A stretch of 64,000 nucleotides of DNA from Hevea brasiliensis. Its lineage: Eukaryota > Streptophyta > Magnoliopsida > Malpighiales > Euphorbiaceae. The stretch lies in assembly GCF_030052815.1 (NCBI RefSeq), contig NC_079509.1, positions 43,270,750-43,334,749 on the forward strand, written 5' to 3'. The notes below the pieces were generated by a model. That model did no database searches, was not told the DNA's origin, and saw nothing but the letters and a program-made list of their open reading frames with translations. The first letter of the stretch is position 1, and each line of letters opens with the position of its first letter. Positions 49,394 through 59,880 of this stretch are shown here, one piece after another. A program made the position numbers and the translations under genes.

Positions 49394-52300
49394 TGTAACG
49401 CCCTCACTTTATGTAGTCCGTACATTCGACTACTCTGGTGACCTAATATCGGTCCGGACAAGTCAGGATGTCTGAAACTACACTTCAGTGATAATAAATA
49501 GGCATGAAATGATGAAATAAATAAAAAAAAATACAAGAAAAATTAAAGAAAAATAAAAGAGAGAAAGTGAAACTAAGTTAAACGAGTCGACACTGAAGCA
49601 ATGGGTGACCGCACCGGGAAGTTACAGCAAGGACCGTTGACTAGCCCTGGACCGCAGGGAACTCAGGGAAATATTTTCAGGACATAATTAAAGGTCTACT
49701 GAGGTGTAACTAACATTGGAAATGTTAAAGAAAAATTAATAAGTTAGTCTAAATGAAAAACGAAAATTAAAGAAATCAGATAAAGAGTAAATCAGAGTAC
49801 CAAAAATCAAATACAACCTGAAGAGGGGCATTTTGGTCATTTAACATCTCGAGTTGACTTTTGACCTAAATGTCCATAAAAAATAAGTGGCATTACATTT
49901 TGAAAATTTAATGAAAAATGAAATTAAAGATAAAATGTAATTTAAGGGAAGTTAAGGGTAAAAGTGCAATTAAAGGAAATCTTACATTAATCCAATTTTT
50001 AATTAACTTAGTGGAGCACTAAGTGGGAGTATATAGAAGACATGTAAGGACCGTAATCTGCCATTCATCAACTTCATCCTCTTTCTTCTTCAAAGTGCCG
50101 AATTGGTTTTCCTCCCATAGAAATAACCTCCATGGTTGTCCCACATGCAAGCTTCCTCTCCTCCATGATCAAGCCATGATTCCTATAAGTATCTTCATTA
50201 AAAGTGGTGTACACATCTTGGACAGAATATTTGGGAGAAAAAAGAAGAAGTTTGGGTGAGTTTTTACAAAGCTCAAAATAAGGTAAGTGCTAGTTTCTTA
50301 AAATTTCTTAAGTAAAAGTTGTGTTAAGCTTGAGACAAGTTAAATAGTTAAGAAATTGTGAGGAAATGTTTGAATTTTGCTATACCATGATTTCGACAGC
50401 CATGAAAATTGGTTTATTTGAGTTTGTTTCTTATCTCAAATAGATGGGAATTAAGGTTGATTAACTCAAATTGAAGTGTAGCAAGTTAATAACCATGTAT
50501 AAAATATGGAATTGGTACAATTGACCATTAAGTCTAGAAAATTCAAATAGGCATATCCCTACAAGAAATCTCCCAATGTAATGAGCCATACCAATCTGGA
50601 AAGCTAAGAAAGATACCTAAAACTTTGTTTTATACAACTTCCTCAATTTATAAATGTATAAGATCAAAATTTAAGGGCAAAGCCATTGACCTAATTAAGG
50701 ACCATGCCAATATAAGACCTTTGAGTCCAAGTCAACAATTTGGCTATAAATAATTCTATAAGACTTGACAAATTACAAGTAAAATTTTAGATTGACCCTA
50801 AGACATAGGGCAACAATACTTATGAAGAATGCAAGATCTCAATGTAATTACAAATAGTCCAAATAAATGAGTAAAGTCAGAACTGAAAATGCCTAATAAG
50901 GAAGTCAAAATTTAACTTTGACCTAGCTATGGCTAAATGGCCATAACTTAAGTTATACAACTCCAAATAAAGTGATTCAAAAAGGAAATTAAAGAAGACA
51001 CAATGAGAAATAATTTAATGAAGAGAAATCTATTAAATTTAAACTGTAGCTTGGTCCAATAGGCAGTAAACATTAGCCATGAAATCTAAACAATTGCAAT
51101 AAAAATGCAATAAGCTTTGAAATGAAATTGGCAACATATATCAACATGTGAAGAATGAAAAATAGAACATATTAGTGACATTAAAAATAATTCATCTAGT
51201 GTGCATTAAAGGTAAACATTATAGGTTGACTAATGACAGGAATAGTATTAATAAAATTTAATTATCAAACTTTATTATTAGAAACAATTTAAATGAGTAC
51301 TAAAACACTTTAAATTGTGTGTTTCAGTTAGAAAAGACACTGGGAAGGGAAAAGACCCACTGAGTCAAGGCCAAAAGGCTACTCATCAGAGATTTGTGCA
51401 CAACTAGTTTTTAATTGATTTTGTTCTGAAAATTTCACATGACTAAAGGGTGTATTTTCCTTATGTATTATGTTTATCAAGTATTGGATTTAATTCAATG
51501 ATTATTGGAATTGTTATAGTATGTATGAATTTAGCATTGTGAAATGGTATTTCAACAAGTATTAAGCATTGTTGTGGATTAAATAAATTATGCTTTGGAA
51601 AATTATGATAGAATATGTTTTGAATTGTGATGGGCAATTTGCATGGAAAAATATGAATTTATGTTTTGAATTGTGATGAGCATAAAAATTATTGAATATT
51701 GAAATTGACTTTGAATGGAATTGTGTTGTGATTTATGCTCACAAAAAGGACAAAGAGATTTATGATATTATTTTATATCTCACTATAGATGCTTGACTAG
51801 GTTATTACCCGTCTCTTTCATTTGTTGAGGAGGTAATGGAGTTAGCTTTATTTTGATTACCATGGTACGTGCACAGGCTTAGATTCTCCTCTTAATAGAG
51901 GTTAGATCTAAGTTTTTTGTTATGGCCTTTTTGAAAGTTTCATTATTGTGGTGTGTACTGTGCACGATGATTCGACCTTCCCGACTATGGGGAGTTAGAA
52001 TCTGATTCGACCTCCCCGACCATAGGGAGTTAGAATCACCCCGGAGATGGCCCTTTCAGATTAGTCTTGCATTGTTAGTGAGATAAAGAATGATTTTTGA
52101 ATAGTAAAGAATTTTGATTTCAAATGGGATTTATGCATAATTGATTTTATTGGAATTAATCTTTATTTCCATGATTGCTGAAATTACCTTTATGATTTGA
52201 TAAATTAAATTTCGTGATCAAAGTCATTTTATACAAATGATTTATATTATTGGCAATGAATATTTTGATTTTTGAAATTTGATGAGTATCCAGATTTCCA

Positions 52301-52606
52301 AATTATTTGCTGTAATTTTGCTAAGGTATATTGTACTATGTTTTAAGTTATAGTTGTGCACCACTGAGTTTACCACTCAGCGATAGCTTTGTATGTTGTC
52401 ACAGGTGAAGATAAGGATAGAGTAACTGAGTGAGAATTCTTGTAGTGTGCCTTTAAAAACACATTCATCGCCTGTGTATATCATAGGTAGACCCATATAC
52501 ATAGGTTTTAATGTGTGCATGTAATAATACCGGTAGGCAAAGTGCGGTAATTCATTAGGTGTACTATGGGATTATGTTACATCTTATGGAGGAGTAGGGT
52601 GTGACA
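49394..52606 (+). mobile_element. Level-1 3' LTR, 3213 bp, with internal deletion
   Basis: It starts TGTAACGCCC and ends GTGTGACA, next to the duplication CATTG. TATA box at 50030-50036, donor-like AAGGTAAGTG with GT at 50283, stem-loop pair at 52363-52404. At about 52529 the sequence jumps from 'gtaataata' to 'ccggtaggc', skipping about 415 bp that the 5' LTR has at 46958-47373. Confidence 0.93.
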
Positions 52607-52611
52607 CATTG

Positions 52612-55366
52612 GGTCCAAGCGCACCAATTGCACAGTACTTATGCTTTTAGAAAAATCTCCACTGGATAGGTGATGTTAATGCTTTTAAAATTTCATTGAG
52701 GATATTTGGAAAAAGGAATCCTCTAAGGATTTTTGAAAAAACTTAGTCCTTTTAGGGACCATTTTGTAAAAGAATCATCAAGGAATGATGTTGAAAAATT
52801 TTAACTCATTTGAGGATCATTTTGTTAAAAAGAACTCACTGGGGATGAAAACAGACAAACTTATATAATTCTAATATGCTCTAGGAACATTTTTGTAATT
52901 TTGCAATGTGAAGGACCAAAATGTAATTCTAACTCCATGGCGAATGATAATATGATATATGATGTGATGTCATGAAATGCAACATCGTCACTCCAACCCC
53001 CTAATTACCAATCTTTAATTTATGAAGAGCACAACATTAAATCTATTTACCCTCGTTGAGGGACAAAGTGGGGTGCCTAATACTTTCCCCACCCGTATAC
53101 GGACCCCGAATCTAGAATATCTGTTTTTGAAGTGGATTTTTTTTATTATTTACCTTTACAAATGGTTTTCTTTAATTTCTCTCAAAATTAAAGTGGCAAC
53201 TGAAGGAACGGAAGCGTGAAAAACACAAGTTTATACCAATGAATTCAAAAATTTTCACCTAGGGTCACATGCATCATGCAAGATTTATTTTTATCTATTT
53301 GATTTCAATTATAAAAAACATATTAAAACTCTTTTAATATGTTTTTGGATCTATATTTTCCATTTAAGATTTTAAAATTAATCAGATTAATTTTAGAACC
53401 CTAGATTAAATCAAGAACGATTACACTAACCTCTTGATGCACTGCAGCGTGTCTGCGCCTTTGATATTCGTCTTCAGGACACCAGATGTTGTCCCTCTAG
53501 CTTGTCCACACCAAGAACACCTATGGCAGTCCTTAAACAGCTTCTAAATCCTTTTCTATTAATTACAATTTCAAGTTCTGCCTTTTAAGAGATTAGAGAT
53601 GTAAACAGGACATTAGAAACAATTTCTAGTGTTCTTAATTCAAGAGATTGATGGGTAATCTCTTTGAATTGATGAGAGATGAAGAAGAATAGATGAAAAC
53701 CCTCAAAGTGGCGTGACAAAGGAGAGGAGTGGCTGCTGGTTGTTTTTCTTTTCATAACAACACTTAAATAGCTAGGTTAACACATTAAACCCTTGCCACA
53801 TGTCACCCTTTGATTAGCTCTAGGTTTAAGTGACCCAATCACATTGTGCCAAGTGTCAAACCTATATTTAATCTTGATTTTAATCATCTTACATGATTAA
53901 AAACATTTGGCAAGCTTATGTGTAATCCCATGTGTCACCATCTCATGGTGCCACGTGTCATACTATGAAATGACCAAAATGCCCCTGTGTCTTAATTTTG
54001 AGTTCTTAACCCAAAATAATTATTTTTCTTCTTCTAATTAATTTATATCAAATATAAATTAATTAATTAATCTCTATTAATTAATTTCTCATTAATTAAA
54101 TTCATATTTAAACACTTTAAATATAAATTTAATTTATACTACACATCCAATAATCTAGATTTGGTTTCAAGTCATGCTAGGGACTTTGCAATTTAATTGT
54201 AAACCAAACCTATTTAATTAATCAATTAAACTCTTTAATTAATTAATTAAATCATATTTAAATAGGTGATAACTTGTGTATGTGTGTGACTTACTAGGCT
54301 CATCACTAATTGGCAATGAGACATGATATCAACTCTTAATATCATCAGAACTCTTTCTTACCATAAATGATTTCTCTAAATCATTTTATGAACCTCATAG
54401 ACCATGGTTAACACCTAGCATAGCATGCCATGGCCACCCAATTAGTAATAAGGTTTACCTTAAATGAACCTATAATCATATGTTACCATGCACTAGAATC
54501 TCTCTCACATACAAAATCCCAACTCAAGCCGGAGTCATGGTTTATGTCAAACCGCATTTGCTATGAATATTATGTTCCTTTTAATTCCAGCTTGATTAAA
54601 AGATTTTCTCATCATAAACTCTTTTCTAAATAAATATATCTGTCCTCGCCAGGAACTTGAAACATTAAGAACAATTAAATGAAAATAGGAATTTATCTCT
54701 ATTTACTTAGAGCACCAGATTCCATCTTGATCAACACCTACCTCCATAAATAACTATTAGGAGCCAACACATGCCCATATACCCATACACAGATAAGTAT
54801 GAAAGCAGTATCAAACTCAAACTACCTATATACAAGATAACTGTGCTATCTTAGGTCTAAAGATTATATGCACTGATATGATTTATGACAAAATATTGAC
54901 AAGAGTAAACTCCATGTGCTTGTCATAAGTGTCACTGGTTCGGCCTACTTATCATTTATAAGTGCCTATCATATTTGTTATATGGCATGAGACTCACCAT
55001 TCCATCTTATTTATATCTCATATAAATAACTTGGGAACAAACATGAATACAATCTTTCTGGATAAGTCATGTCCTTATTATGAAGTATCCTCGATTGTGA
55101 ACCTATTTATGATACTTCGTGCTAGAAATATTGTCACTAATATTCTTAACAACTTAAGAATAATATTTCTAACAAAATATCAATGGACCTTTTCTATTAC
55201 ACATAAATATATTATGTAAATGGAAAAGTAGAAATGCCTTTTATTAATAAAAATATGTACAAGATACATACTAAATGATATGCTCTAGGGCATACTACTA
55301 ACTCCTCACTTTTTTCACTTCGGTGAGAGTTCGTCCAGGCGACCGTAAAACCCTTGTGATAGCTGC
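52612..55366 (-). mobile_element. Tat-type gypsy LTR, split by a copia solo LTR
   Basis: On the minus strand it starts about 55366 (TATCACAAGGG, expected TGTCACAAGGG) and continues through 'ggtcgcctggacga' to 55303, then resumes at 53200 and runs to 52612. It is homologous in reverse to 59084-59290, sharing 'ggtgcctaa.actttccccacccgt' at about 53073-53098. As it lies 3' of the minus-strand Tat-type integrase, I read it as the 3' LTR of that element. It is interrupted at 52612 by the nested stack, with the rest probably at 8863-9896. Confidence 0.65.
53201..55302 (-). mobile_element. Ty1/copia solo LTR, about 2.1 kb
   Basis: The block interrupts the Tat-type LTR between 'gtggcaac' and 'tcctcac', which are contiguous in the related LTR at 59141-59155. 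It starts TGAAGG and ends TACTAAC, close to the TACTAACA end of the copia LTR at 4737. Internal parts match 421-1000 and 4201-4737 in the same orientation. The flanking duplication is imperfect (GCAAC versus CTAAC), so the exact right end is uncertain. It contains the ATGACCAAAATGCCC box at 53968-53986. Confidence 0.7.
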
Positions 55367-55554
55367 TATACAACTCTAAGATCTTATTACACATGTGTTT
55401 AGGTTTCAAAATTTTGAGATTTACCCCTCTTATGAGGAGTTCATTATTATCTTGGATAGGAAACCATCTCCTCATGATTTTATCATCCTTCCATCGTTTA
55501 GAGTTGACTTACTTGGGAAATTCAAGCTGCTTTAGCAATTGCTAGCAAGGAAAT

Positions 55555-55586
<32 letters not shown>

Positions 55587-57005
55587 CTGTGAAGGGTTTT
55601 ATTTCATTATTAGAGCTTGGTGAGATATTTACTTCTTGGGATCAAAAGAAACACAACACTATTGCTCTGCTCTTTGCTCTAATTGCCTATTACCTTTTGT
55701 CACATGAGTTTATTCATGGAAACTATCAAATCTTTCATATTTTGAGAGAGTTCAAACCTAGAGCTACACTTATTCCCAATGTTTGAGCTGAGACATTGCA
55801 CGATTTGGACAAAGTGAAGTTGGTTTTACTCCATATTTCTCTGGCAGCCCACTTCTCTTGTAGATATTTATTTTTTTATTTTTGCTCTAATTTTTACCTA
55901 AGACGCCCTTTATGGGTTTTCATCTTAATGATCTTTTCTTACGCTCCATCTTTTATCTAAATTGCCCTTTAAGGGTTTCAACTTAGCGAGCTTTATTTTT
56001 TGTCTAACCTGCCTTATCAGGCTTTCTACTTAGCTAATTTTTTTTCTTTTCTCATTTTTTTTTTTAGATCTAGCTGCAAGAGAAGTTCAAGCTTTTGGCT
56101 GTCCCAACCAAGATCCCTAGTTGGCCTAAGAATCTGCAGTCAAGGTGGCCACTCAAGCCTATTGAGCCTATATCTTAGACTATTTGGTTTTGCATTAAAA
56201 TTGATATTGATATTCTATGGACTGTCCCTCGATGGAATTTATCACATATGACTACTAGGACTTACCTGCCTTGTGTTGCTTTGGCTAGCCTATCTGAGTC
56301 TTCATTATACATTCTCCATCGATTTTCTCAGTCTTATAAGACAATCCAAAGCTATCTCCTTTGATGACTATCACTTCAATGTTAGCCCAATGACACTCGA
56401 TTCTCAGAGAAAGTGAAGGATACTTGAAAAAAGAGAACAATGCATCATAGTTTCAAAATAGAATCCTGATGCTTCCTCTAGTCATCATTGTAAAGAATGA
56501 ATTACATTACTAAACAAGATAGCTAGAGAAACCAACACATCCAATAAGAGGCAGAAGGTGTAATTTTTATTTACTTATTGCTTAATGCAGTCTCATTAAA
56601 GATTTTATGCAAGACATTCATAAAACAATGAATCACATTTCATTGATGCAAATAAACTGTCACCCCTTTTGGATTTAAAATCTAATTACATTTCTAACTT
56701 TTAGGAGTTAAATCTAAGCTCTTATCTTGCCAGATGGTTCTTTCGAGTTTTTCATCAAGATCTTTTCTCACTCTCTTTTTGCCTAGGCCACCCTTTGTGG
56801 GTATTTAATGTAGCTTTTCTTTATTCTATTTTCTTTTTTTTTTTTTAATTTTTTTATTCCCCCCTTTTATTCTTTTTGTCTTTTTTAGCCTTAACTTTTG
56901 CCTAGACTGCCAGTTATGGGTTTTCAATGTAGTAGGCAAATTTCACATAAAATACTTCTTAAGCCTATCCAAGTTGACCAATTCATGAAATTCACTCCCA
57001 TCCAA
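55367..57005 (-). other. Post-integrase spacer of the Tat-type element, with diverged repeats
   Basis: No reading frame of interest. A phrase of the type 'cctaagacgccctttatggg' then 'ttttca' recurs near 55900, 55965, 56010, 56785 and 56915 at irregular spacing, with T-runs between. Such repeats are common in the 3' non-coding part of Tat-type elements. A CT microsatellite is at 55555-55582. Confidence 0.55.
55555..55582. repeat. CT microsatellite
   Basis: About thirteen CT units with one interruption (TGTC). Confidence 0.9.
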
Positions 57006-57009
57006 GTCA

Positions 57010-57690
57010 GCTATTCTAACTACACGTCTAGGTAAGATATGTTTTATGATGTAGGGTCCATTTCATTTGGGCTTGAATTTTCCCTTGGATCAAAAGGTAT
57101 TAGTCTGGCTTCTTTTAGAACCATTTTAATCTTTCTGGGCTTAACTTTCTCATTGAAGGCTTGAGCTATCTTCCTTCGGTAGGCTTGCATGTGACATAGG
57201 GCCTGCATTCTTTTCTCATTAATTAGGGCCAGTTCTTCATACCTCATTTAGGCCTATTCATTCTCAGGAGTCTTTGCTTCTAGAGCTACCATCATTCACT
57301 CAACTTCTAACTCAATTGGGAGTACTACCTCAATACCACATACTAGAGAGAAAGGTGTTGCCTTATAAATGTTCTCATTATAATCTCATATTCCCATAAA
57401 GCATAGGGCAAATTTTCTAGCCAATCCTTATAAGTCTCAAATATTTTCTTCAGGATAGTCTTCACATTCTTGTCTGCTACTTCTGTTGCCTCATTTGTCT
57501 ATGGTCTATATGGTAAAGACTTATGATGTTTGATCTTGTACTCTTGAACTAAATCTAGAAATTTCCTCTCGAGCTGGGCCCCATTGTTAGACACTTTCAA
57601 AGAATCTCGTAAAAGTTGCCCCTCAGCCAATATGAATTGAATTACTCATTTCCAAATGGTGGCTCTATCTTTCTTATCTGCTAACTTTAG
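57010..57690 (-). pseudogene. Tat-type integrase, catalytic core end and C-terminus
   Basis: Minus-strand blocks in order: SNNGAQLERKFLDL, EYKIKHHKSLPYRP, TNEATEVADKNVK (carrying the third catalytic acid), DWLENLPYALWEYE, VVLPIELEVE, RYEELALINEKRMQALCHMQ and FNEKVKPRKIKMVLKEARLI. These match the Tat/Athila group, not the Tekay group, and there is no chromodomain. Stops interrupt at several places. The N-terminal zinc domain and the first catalytic acid are missing because the upstream part is deleted. Confidence 0.85.
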
Positions 57691-57911
57691 GTATGTAAAG
57701 AGTAAGGCCAAGCAAATGCCTTTAAGTACTTTGTTAAAAAAGTTATGAATTTATCTTTTTCTTCCTGAGTCAAATTTGCAACTAGGCTTATTTCTTTAAG
57801 GTTTTCTGGTGTACCCAAGTTAACATAGATCAAATTTATTGCATTTATAAAAGTGGATTTTACATGATCATGAATGCTATGCACATGCTCATCAGGATAA
57901 ACATCAAACAA
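57687..57911 (-). pseudogene. Tat-type segment just before RT
   Basis: The 74-residue open stretch contains VNLGTPENLKEISL and a terminal FLTKYLKAFAWPY, the block that precedes RT in Tat/Athila elements (the usual 'D-V-F-A-W-S-Y'). It abuts integrase core sequence at about 57690, so essentially all of RT and RNase H has been removed by one deletion. From 57912 to 58084 there is only frame-broken linker. Confidence 0.8.
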
Positions 57912-58084
57912 GAGAACAGAGAATTTATATTACTAATCTTTGCCTCAAAATCAACATTTAGTTTATTAGAAATGAAAATATTAGACTCAATATTATTATA
58001 AAGGACAAACTTAAACTTTAGAGTGTAGCTTCAGGAGCATGGCTTCCAACTTGCAAATGTCTTTCTTATGCTTACTATTCATAT

Positions 58085-59060
58085 CCCTTCTTGAACTCCT
58101 TCTATCATTTTGGGCATCTCTCTGTCTTTAGTTTTCAAACTTCACCTCTCTCTATGCCCAAAATCTTAATTTCTCTCATTTTTCTATGGTTGGATATGGT
58201 TTTAGGCATTGGATTAGTTTGGGCATTGGGCTTTGGTTCTAGGTCAACTATTTTCTTATCATTGATGAGGTTTTGAACCTTATGCCTCAATAAAAGACAG
58301 TTATATATGTCATGGCCTAAGAATTTGTGATAGTGACAATAGAGGTTAACTTTATGATTAGGTGGTAGAAAGTTTAAAGTTTGTCTAAGAGCTAAAGGTT
58401 AGAATAGACACTAAGCTTTAAGACACTTGAATACCTTAGAAAGGGGCTTGCCTAGGTGGGAAAAGATTTTAGGGATTTTACCTACAGCTTGGACATCCAC
58501 AATCTTTTCTCCTTCTACACTTCCTTTAGGTTGGTATCCTCCTTTTTTGGGCTGGTATGCTTTACTATTTTCATTCTTCTCATCTTCTAATTAGACCCTC
58601 ACATCATACAACTATTCAAAAGTGGCTCTGGGCATGCAGTACAACTTTTCATAGTAGGTTGGCAACAAATTCTTCACAACTAGACAAACTTGATCCTTCT
58701 CACTGAGTCAATTAGGTATTTTCGTAGCCTTTTTTCTCCACCCCATCAAGTATTCGAAGAAAGTCTAAGTACGTGTTTGTTTACTTATCTCTAGGTCCCT
58801 CAAAGTTACATCCAGAGTAGTGTTATAAAAATAATATTGGATAAACCTTCTAACTAACCCATCCCAAACTCTTCTAACAGTAGGCTTAAACTTATAGTAC
58901 TAGGATGATGCCACCCCTTATAGAGAGATAGTAAAGAACTGAGTGATTTGCTCCCTATTGAGCTTAGTAGTCCTCATCACAATCAAACAGGACCTCAGAT
59001 GGGCCTTAAGATCTCCAGTCCTATCAAAATTGGGCAAATCACGCATTTTGAACTTGTCGA
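58085..59060 (-). pseudogene. Tat-type gag (broken, truncated at the N-terminus)
   Basis: Reading the minus strand from 59060: LPNFDRTGDLKAHLRS, then REQITQFFTISL, VWDGLVRRFIQYYFYN and TLRDLEISKQ, the retrotransposon Gag capsid blocks. Next is a Lys-rich linker (YQPKKGGYQPKG), and at 58352-58299 a zinc knuckle CHYHKFLGHDIYNC (C-x2-H-x4-H-x4-C) followed by HKVQNLIND. There are at least five stops. The N-terminal part is lost at 59083, where another LTR begins. Confidence 0.82.
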
Positions 59061-59499
59061 GCCTAGATTTTCATTTTGTTCAGTGTCGCAAGGGATTTTG
59101 CGGTCGCCTGGACGATCACTCACCGAAGTGGGAAAAGTGAGGAGTCGCCACCTTAGTTTTGAGGGAAACTAAAGTAAACCATTTGGGATAATAAATTAAA
59201 AATAAAACCACTTCAAAACAGAGATTCTAGGTTCGGGGTCCGTAAACGGGTGGGGAAGGTGTTAGGCACCCCACCTCGTCCCTTAATAAGGGTAAGTAGA
59301 TTTAGTTTTGCGTTCTTTATAAATTAGTTAGGAGGGCTTGGATGGAAATGTTAATCCTTTTGGCTAAAGGAACATTTGATTTCTCACTGAATTTGGATCA
59401 CCCAGATACACAAGTAAATGAGACCACCTTAGTGAATTGACGTTACGGATTTTTTAGTTCTGAGATTATTTTTGCGTGCGGGTTAAGATTTGGTGCGAG

Positions 59500-59880
59500 G
59501 ATCGGATAAGAACTCTCCTCCGATCTCTTTTAAGTTATTCATTAAAATTTTGGAGGGAGACCGGATAAGAACCCTCCTCCGATCTCCTCTAGACGTTTAT
59601 TAAAATTTTTGAGTTGAGACCGGATAAGAACTCTCCTCCGATCTCTTTTTAACGTTTATTAAAATTTTGAGGGGAGATCGGATAAGAACTCTCCTCCGAT
59701 CTCCTCTAGACATTTATCAATAATTTTGAGTTGAGACCGGATAAGAACTCTCCTCCGATCTCTATTTAATAGTTATTAAAATTTTGAGTTGAGACCAGAT
59801 AAGAACTCTCCTCCGATCTCTATTTAATAGTTATTAAAATTTTGAGTTGAGACCAGATAAGAACTCTCCTCCGATCTCTT
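59500..59880. repeat. Seven tandem units of about 57-62 bp, each with a hairpin
   Basis: Each unit contains GAGAYCGGA, then TAAGAACTCTCC, then TCCGATCTC; the first and last 9 bases are inverse complements (perfect where Y is T, one G-T-type mismatch where Y is C). Units are separated by AT-rich linkers such as 'tttattaaaattttgag'. The last two units are nearly identical, suggesting recent duplication. Confidence 0.88.

Larger units (their letters stand above)
9897..52606 (+). mobile_element. Level-1 Tekay-like element, gag-only, hosting the nested stack
   Basis: The outer element starts TGTAACGCCC at 9897 and ends GTGTGACA at 52606, with the 5-bp duplication CATTG at 9892-9896 and 52607-52611. 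It has a 5' LTR in two pieces (9897-12531 and 46461-47450), a perfect initiator-Met-type primer binding site, a short internal region of 1943 bp (47451-49393) and a 3' LTR (49394-52606). The internal region keeps only a deleted gag and a trace of protease. The level-2 element sits in its 5' LTR. It is a deletion derivative or non-autonomous family member. Confidence 0.92.

Noticed and set aside
55212..55475. An 87-codon minus-strand frame
   Set aside because: It crosses the boundary between the copia solo LTR and the Tat-type LTR, so it cannot be an ancestral gene.
59500..59880. A possible CRISPR-like array
   Set aside because: Spacers are not unique (same AT-rich linkers recur), repeats are imperfect, and the context is a plant LTR.
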